64,000 nucleotides of DNA from contig OZ022503.1 of the NCBI GenBank assembly GCA_963989385.1, forward strand, positions 51,024,858-51,088,857, read 5' to 3'. Numbering within the stretch: position 1 is the stretch's first letter; each line of letters begins with the position of its first letter. A program made the translations under genes and the position numbers. Shown here in pieces: positions 58,323 through 64,000 of this stretch. This DNA comes from Ctena decussata. Its lineage: Eukaryota > Mollusca > Bivalvia > Lucinida > Lucinidae. Below the pieces are notes generated by a model. That model was not told the origin of the DNA. It ran no database searches and was given only the letters and a program-made list of their open reading frames with translations.

Positions 58323-58494
58323 ATCTGTTGCCAAAATAATTTGGGGGCGGACTACCTTAGTAGATAGTTTGGCCACGTTATGCATCGCACCCTTGTTGTG
58401 TATATAGCTAGTTTTCCAGTTTTGACATAGCCTACGATTCGATCGAATTTCGTACTATTTCAGAAAAGAAACATTGTTATGTTTTTTTCTCCCT

Positions 58495-58503
58495 AAGGGG
58501 AAA
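58495..58503 (+). other. polypurine tract candidate
   Basis: aaggggaaa lies 4 nt before the 3' LTR, in the expected position for plus-strand priming. Confidence 0.55.
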
Positions 58504-58507
58504 CCTA

Positions 58508-60720
58508 TGTTACGAAATGGATCCGATCGTCGACTTTGTCGTCGAATTATTTTAATCCTTTCAATCAGTAGGGCTACAGTTTTTAGGGCAACTGTGGTAA
58601 TAAAACATTTACGGAAATTGTGGCTACGTTATGCATGGGTTGTTGGTGAATACCTCTCGTGGACAGCGTATTGCATGATTTTAAGGTGAATACCTGCACG
58701 AGTCTTTTGATTGTGGACAGCGTGTTGCATGATTTTAATGTGAATACCTGCACGCTTATATTCGAGTCCCATGATTTAAATGTGAGACGCATACTATTTA
58801 TACGCCTATCTTTTATTGAAAAGTTAGACGTGGCTGTTTAATTCTTATACTGAGGATGTTATATTGTTGTGTGCCCAGATTCTGTGTTAAGACCAGAACG
58901 GTAAGATTTTATTATATTTATTTAGAATAGTTTGGCTAAGAATGAAAAATGTGACTTCTGATTGATATGGTATGATTATATGTGTCGACTGATTTGATTT
59001 TGTTGACAGTGATCAGGCTGTGCATATGTCGACCAATTTTATTTATACTGACCATGCTGCGCATGGTATTTGTATATTAGGAAGTTTTGTAAATTACGGA
59101 AATAGTTTATATCACTGATGTTGGTTGCAATGGTGTGCGTCTATTTGACGTCCAGTGACGTCAGTTGCATTCATGTTATTGCGACGTCAGCACTTTTTAC
59201 ATTAGTTTCACTGGTGTGCGTCTATTTGACGTCCAGTGACGTCAGTTGTATTCATGTTATTCATGTGACGTCAGTTGCATTCATGTTATTGCGACGTCAG
59301 CACTTTTTATATTAGTTTCACGTATACGTGGCCTATAGAAGTAGATTGATTTGTAATGGAACTAATTTATATACTCGTGACGTCAATTGACGCCATAGCA
59401 TGCACCGCATTAAGGGTTTTTTCCATAAGTTTTAATGGTAACATTTGGTCATCATGCGTTTGATTTGCCTTCATTAGACGGCGTCATATGGTATAACATC
59501 ATTGATGTCATGATGTCAGATCAAACGTTATGATCCCAAATGTGTGAGAAACGCTTATTCAGCTATTATATTCTATGGCAAATGGTATTACGCTTAGTTT
59601 AAAGAAATGAATTAATACATATGCGAGTTAGATTTTGGTCAATCAATTTAATGTAAATAGGTCATTGTTTAGATTATTCATGTTTTATGTGGGATATGTC
59701 ATGGTAATACCTGTTGACGTCAGTATACTTCTCGACAATGTTTGGCGTCAGATCCTTCGACGCACATGTGTGGTAGGATCTACGTTTCTTCATTGGCGGA
59801 AGTGGTACGCACACTTTTAGCTTTACATCGTGAGCGCGAGTCGTGTCTAGTGCATTCGCCGAGGGCGTTGTATGGTATTTCCAAGACAGGCCCAAGTCTT
59901 ACGTATTGTTATTATGTAGTTACAATGTATTAAGTGTAAGTTCGTTATTTTTAGGCACATCAAGTCCGGCAGTCAGCTGTTAGGGCTTAGAGCCACGTCT
60001 CACCTGGAAATTTGATATACGTCTCCAGGTTAATACCAACCCGGGTAGAGGCAGTTACAACGCCCTTGTGCATGTATTCCTAGCAGAGGCGGGAAGCACA
60101 AAATATTGGCAAAATCGATGTAATTACTGCAGAGGTGAAAGTGGGACAGTGTTCGTCCACTAAAGTGTGTCATATTATATTTAGACTGGTCTCTGGTACG
60201 ATCCAGGGAGCGACCAGTATATAATCGTGCACGTGTTAATATAAGTTGGTGTTCCTCATGATATATGGACTGGCCCATGACATGATCCAGGGAACGACAA
60301 ATTGAAGTCTACCAACATAAGGCCTTGTTTCTTTGTATGAGCTCAAACTAACGTTTTTTGTTCTTTGTGTTTTCCTTTAGTTCATGGCGCTGAGCCGAGT
60401 ACGGTGTTGACGTCAGACGGTAATCTATTTGCGTATTGTAAGCAAATCGATTGCAGATTTGAAACAAACACCTTACTTGGGCCAGCGACATGAACTGATA
60501 TGTGTTGTATATTATTGTAATTGTGACAGTTGTAAATTGTATCGTTGTATATAGAATTTACATTATATCTAAACTTCAAAAATTCTAACGTTGTTAGAGT
60601 TTCCTTGTTAGTGTAATACACTGGTAGATAACCCTTTAACCGGAAATCACCCTCCGCCGTCCTGGCGACGCATAAGGCTCTACACCCGTGTCGACCGTGT
60701 GTAAAACCTTCTGCGTAACA
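58508..60720 (+). repeat. 3' LTR (2213 bp)
   Basis: TGTTACG...CGTAACA, near-identical to the 5' LTR. It lacks the 923-bp insertion and a 30-bp segment and has a 6-bp and a 1-bp addition. Confidence 0.9.
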
Positions 60721-60725
60721 ATATA

Positions 60726-61505
60726 CACTTGAATAATGTCTCAAATGGCCATAATACCCAATCAAGCAATCAATCAAACAATGTCAGTTTGTTAGACAAG
60801 GCAAAAACCATTTTAAGTTAATTACTAAAACGGATACGTGCTTAGTTAGCACCATTTAAGTATAAAAGTACTACCCTACCCAAAATGAACTAACAAAACA
60901 AATATTAAGATACCCTGATAATTCAGAAGCAGTTTTTCTTTTGAATGTGTATAGAACGTAGAAATGATTCTTCGTTATCTGATCATTTCTCGCTAAAATA
61001 AGAACATAACCGGAAGTGGATGAAAACTGACTGTTGTACAAAATAAAATGCACACTGGTTCATATTCTTTGACAAAATACATGTATAAAAATATATTCTA
61101 GTGCGAGAGCAAGAGATTACAACGTTTACCTTTCATACTCACAGAAATGATATAATGAAACATACGAAACTATTTATCAATGTATGGGGAAAAGCTAAAT
61201 GCATATTGTGTTTTAAGAAAGTATTTCAAGTCCAAACGACGCTGATATAGGAATAACATCCGATCAAAACTTTTTCATCACGGGCCTGTCACTTGCCTTT
61301 TCGTATCTCAAATTTCTATATGAAACTCTTTGAGAATCTGACAAACCCTTAAGGTTTATGCAAATATAGAAAATATGACCGGAACGTTACAGAGCTTACG
61401 AAAAATGATTTTGGCTGTAAAAAATACTGCACAGTCCCATTGTGCCAAGTTTTCCGAGCATCCTTCAATAGACACTTAGCTTATATTGGATAGAATAATC
61501 ACAAT
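60726..61505. other. no gene recognised
   Basis: AT-rich DNA between mobile elements, probably intronic or intergenic. Confidence 0.4.
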
Positions 61506-61549
61506 TTGTCATCTTTTTGGGCCACTATGACCGATTATGTTGACTTTGG

Positions 61550-61830
61550 AAACGGATTTAAAGCCCCCGCCCCATGTAATCTTTTGCTGACCGTTCTAAG
61601 GCGGTACGTCTGTTGTGGTTCCTTGATGCTACATTGTGCTAAGTCCACTTGTCTATGTTCTTTGGCAGTTTTGTCACCTGTTTTGCAACCCAATCTGCCT
61701 TTTGATTTATTATGTTTTGTAAGCTAAAAATAGATAAAAATAGATGTTGATACTTTTTATTATTTAGGTAGCTGAATGACCTTCTGTTTGGGAAAGAGCT
61801 GCTCATTCGGTTGAAGTTGATTTTGATATA
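61550..61830 (+). mobile_element. Penelope-type 3' UTR fragment
   Basis: Contains ttgctgaccgttctaaggcg, ctgttgtggtt and gtagctgaatgacc, like the minus-strand copy at 25030-25430. Confidence 0.65.
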
Positions 61831-61834
61831 CATG

Positions 61835-62030
61835 ATGGATGGATGGCTTGCAATTTTACAACCTTTTCGACAATAACTCAGTCATAGTTGGAGGGAGAAA
61901 TGAAAGGCTATGTACAGTGGAACCTCTTATACGATTGAAAAGATTTCCTTCTACAGCGGGAATTGAGACCGGGACTGTTAGATCAGCAGAACAGGGCTTA
62001 ACCCCTTGGGCCACCGCGGCTCCTTTTGAT
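61835..62030 (-). repeat. SINE family 2, copy 3
   Basis: Plus-strand gatggatggcttgcaatttt matches the tail of the other copies. The minus-strand tRNA-like head lies at about 62025-61950 (ggtggcccaaggggttaag). Confidence 0.6.
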
Positions 62031-62429
62031 ATGCAAAACAATGTTAATAGCAATATTAATATGTTACAGGATTGTCGTCAATACTTATCAGATGTTCCCT
62101 GTACTTGAGTAACTCCTTGGTTTAACCACTTTTTTTTTAGTTTTAAAGTTTAAGAAGTTTACCGCATCTGAAAATACATGCCAAAGTCTCCTACTGACTA
62201 TTAAACTGTATTCTATTTTTAGTCCACGCCATCTTAAGTATACACTTACTACGACAGTGTATTTACTATGGCGCTACGAAACTTTGGCGCTTTCGGAAAT
62301 ATTTTGACAATAGCATATCGTGGTCGTTACTTAATTCGCAACTTTAAAGTTACGATAGCTTCGAGTCAGTGGGCCCAGGTGAGTGTAGCAATTTGCCGTT
62401 TGGTATAAATTAACATAGCCGGTAACTTA

Positions 62430-62653
62430 TGTTACGGGCCAACTCTCCTATCTTCCAATATCTACAATAGTAGATTTGCGCATAGCTTCGTATATATTCA
62501 ATCTCTGACAACTGCGTTAGGGAGTTAACTCTTTGGCTCAGTGGTTAGAGCATTGGACTATCACCCGGGAGTTCCAGGTTCGAATCCCAGTAAACGACTG
62601 AAATTTTTTCAGCTATGCTTTGGTCCGTTTGTTGCGGCAGCAATGTCGTAAGA
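62430..62653 (+). repeat. TRIM 5' LTR
   Basis: 224 bp beginning TGTTACGGGCC and ending GTCGTAAGA. It contains a tRNA-like Pol III unit (see the entry at 62520-62609). Confidence 0.9.
62520..62609 (+). ncRNA. tRNA-like Pol III unit inside the LTR
   Basis: A box TGGCTCAGTGG (62534-62544) and B box GGTTCGAATCC (62577-62587) match the Pol III consensus at the spacing of a tRNA gene. A T6 run (62604-62609) would terminate transcription about 17 nt later. The stems are too poorly paired for a functional tRNA. The same unit recurs at 62826-62915 in the second LTR. This parallels plant Cassandra TRIMs, whose LTRs carry 5S rRNA promoters. Confidence 0.75.
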
Positions 62654-62671
62654 TGGGGGCTCGTCCGGGAT
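62654..62671 (+). other. primer-binding site (tRNA-Pro type)
   Basis: TGGGGGCTCGTCCGGGAT directly follows the 5' LTR. This is the well-known 18-nt complement of the proline tRNA 3' end. Confidence 0.9.
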
Positions 62672-62735
62672 AGGACATTATAAGCCGAAATGGCTTTCAG
62701 TCATCATAAATGATGAGTTCCTTGAAGTGGGGGAG

Positions 62736-62959
62736 TGTTACGGGCCAACTCTCCTATCTTCCAATATCTACAATAGTAGATTTGCGCATAGCTTCGTATA
62801 TATTCAATCTCTGACAACTGCGTTAGGGAGTTAACTCTTTGGCTCAGTGGTTAGAGCATTGGACTATCACCCGGGAGTTCCAGGTTCGAATCCCAGTAAA
62901 CGACTGAAATTTTTTCAGCTATGCTTTGGTCCGTTTGTTGCGGCAGCAATGTCGTAAGA
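62736..62959 (+). repeat. TRIM 3' LTR
   Basis: Identical by eye to 62430-62653; the A box is at 62840-62850, the B box at 62883-62893 and the T6 at 62910-62915. Confidence 0.9.
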
Positions 62960-63489
62960 CTTATTATTCTTATTGTATCAGAACAGTTTGTTATCGCATG
63001 ATATCGTTTTGTTGCGTTTCCGTTGTGTGGCGTCATGATATACACGTTGTATATATATTTGGTATTATAGTGCTTTTTCCTGGAATTACTGCTGGGTTGG
63101 TTGTTCGTACTTTATTTCTATTGTGCCTTTGGATCAACACGGGAACTACGTTACATTGTTACATTGGTTTGACGTTTTTTATCCATATGGGCTGCACTGT
63201 TCTATAAGATTTTATTTATCAGAGATTTATCACATCTGTGCTTGTTTTCAGGCAGATTCCGACTTTGGTATCCCGTGTCTGCGTGTATTGTTGACAAGTC
63301 AACAAGCGCCTGAGCTACATAGGGAACCCGTTTGAGCGCTACATCAAAAGTCTAATACCTCATAGTTATAAGTCCCCGTGTCTTATAGCTGTTCTAGGAG
63401 ACCATCACCTCCATTTGGGGATATTATTCTTTGATCCATCTAGAGTCGATTAAGGCCTGAGGACACGTTTTGTCTATATTTTTATTACT

Positions 63490-63562
63490 ACAAATTTAAA
63501 GAGTAACTACACTTCAGGAACTGACTGAATCAGATCCCAAACCCCATCCCCAACATCATAGG
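63490..63562 (-). mobile_element. Penelope-type 3' UTR fragment, minus strand
   Basis: Inverted match to 48135-48210 (gttggggat, gggatctgattcagtcagtt, cctgaagtg). Confidence 0.6.
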
Positions 63563-64000
63563 GGATTTACAGTGTCGCATTTGAAATTATTCGTTATAGT
63601 GTACTGGTAATAGTGGTTGTTGGTCATTCATCTGACCTCCGGGGGCATTGTGATGCCTGAGAGACCTTCCTATACAGGGAGTCCTTGTGTGACCGTAACG
63701 TGATCGTTGATGAGCGCCATTAGAGATCAAGATAAAGACATAGTGTCGTACTTGTATATCTTCAATGGAATTGAGCTTTAATTTCAGAAGTTTTGTTCAC
63801 TTAGATATATGTGAGCGTACGTCTGATTGTAAACTTGATCGCCACTATGATCTTAGTGTGAACAGTTACGTCGTATCATTTTGTGTCGTATGTTTTATGC
63901 TGTAAATATAGTATGAAAGATTAGATTCTAGTTGTGCCTGTGGGGATCAACTTATAGGAGGCCTTAGGATACCGAAAGTCATCCAGCTTTCCCGGCTGCG
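63563..64000. other. no recognised feature
   Basis: Nothing supportable to the window edge. Confidence 0.4.

Larger units (their letters stand above)
50690..60725 (+). mobile_element. Gmr1/SCAN-related LTR retrotransposon without RT
   Basis: Full-length insertion. The LTRs begin TGTTACG and end CGTAACA, and atata is duplicated on both sides (50690-50694 and 60721-60725). The interior (53859-58507) has a primer-binding site, one long reading frame with coiled coil, Gag, zinc knuckle, DTG protease and integrase, and a purine-rich tract before the 3' LTR. No reverse transcriptase or RNase H is present between protease and integrase or after integrase. In the Gmr1-like group the RT follows the integrase; here the frame ends at 58322, only 185 bp before the LTR. 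Confidence 0.85.
62426..62963 (+). mobile_element. miniature LTR retrotransposon (TRIM) with Pol III LTRs
   Basis: Two 224-bp LTRs (62430-62653 and 62736-62959), identical by eye, flank an 82-bp interior. The target duplication ctta is at 62426-62429 and 62960-62963. The interior begins with an 18-nt primer-binding site and ends with a purine tract (aagtgggggag, 62725-62735). No protein is encoded, so it must rely on another element's proteins. LTR termini are TGTTACG and CGTAAGA. LTR identity implies a recent insertion. Confidence 0.9.

Noticed and set aside
62520..62609. Functional tRNA gene in the TRIM LTR
   Set aside because: The A and B boxes are consensus, but the T stem and acceptor stem are mispaired and there is no clear anticodon loop; a Pol III promoter is a better description.
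62926..63207. 93-residue hydrophobic protein
   Set aside because: It starts inside the TRIM LTR and has no family resemblance; likely chance.

Overview
The window reads as intronic and repeat-rich DNA of an animal, most likely a bivalve mollusc. No prokaryotic signature is present: no operons and no dense coding. The bivalve call is an inference. It rests on an MSP130-like biomineralisation gene split by large introns, hammerhead-bearing Penelope-type retroelements, tRNA-derived SINEs with a molluscan-looking central block, pearl/HINE-like elements (tandem repeats, then a microsatellite, then a terminal hairpin), and a Gmr1/SCAN-related LTR retrotransposon.

Layout. 0-6 kb: duplicated CCAAT/TATA-containing blocks, a SINE and a Helitron-type 3' end. 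6.3-9.2 kb: a near full-length but decayed Penelope-type reverse transcriptase on the minus strand; its 3' UTR recurs in at least five other places. 9.8-13.3 kb: a SINE and a 282-bp palindrome. 13.4-20 kb: a tandem-repeat element split by a 5.1-kb insertion with inverted termini that itself holds a 19-bp minisatellite and nested inverted SINEs. 20-23 kb: a 2.9-kb interval bounded by 47-bp inverted repeats. 23.7-24.5 kb: a Penelope-derived unit ending in a hammerhead ribozyme.

27.4-49.1 kb: three confident plus-strand exons of an MSP130 (choice-of-anchor I) family gene, and a possible 66-bp cassette exon. The 19-kb intron holds a pearl-like tandem array with a SINE inserted, a 9.4-kb giant inverted repeat built from ~185-bp units (interrupted by a Tc1-like element), a truncated Penelope copy, an ACGT-word-rich duplication, a second Tc1-like copy and a Harbinger transposase fragment.

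50.7-60.7 kb: a complete LTR retrotransposon of 10.0 kb with a 5-bp target duplication. It encodes Gag, protease and integrase but no reverse transcriptase. Its 5' LTR carries a 923-bp TIR element, and the 3' LTR preserves the empty site. 62.4-63.0 kb: a 530-bp terminal-repeat retrotransposon in miniature. Its two identical 224-bp LTRs each contain a complete-looking Pol III unit (A box, B box, T6 terminator), and it has an 18-nt tRNA-Pro-type primer-binding site.

The one probable host gene is the MSP130-like gene; nearly everything else recognisable is mobile-element sequence at different stages of decay. The strongest candidates for something undescribed are the Pol III-LTR miniature retrotransposon, the RT-less Gmr1-like element, and the giant intronic foldback.
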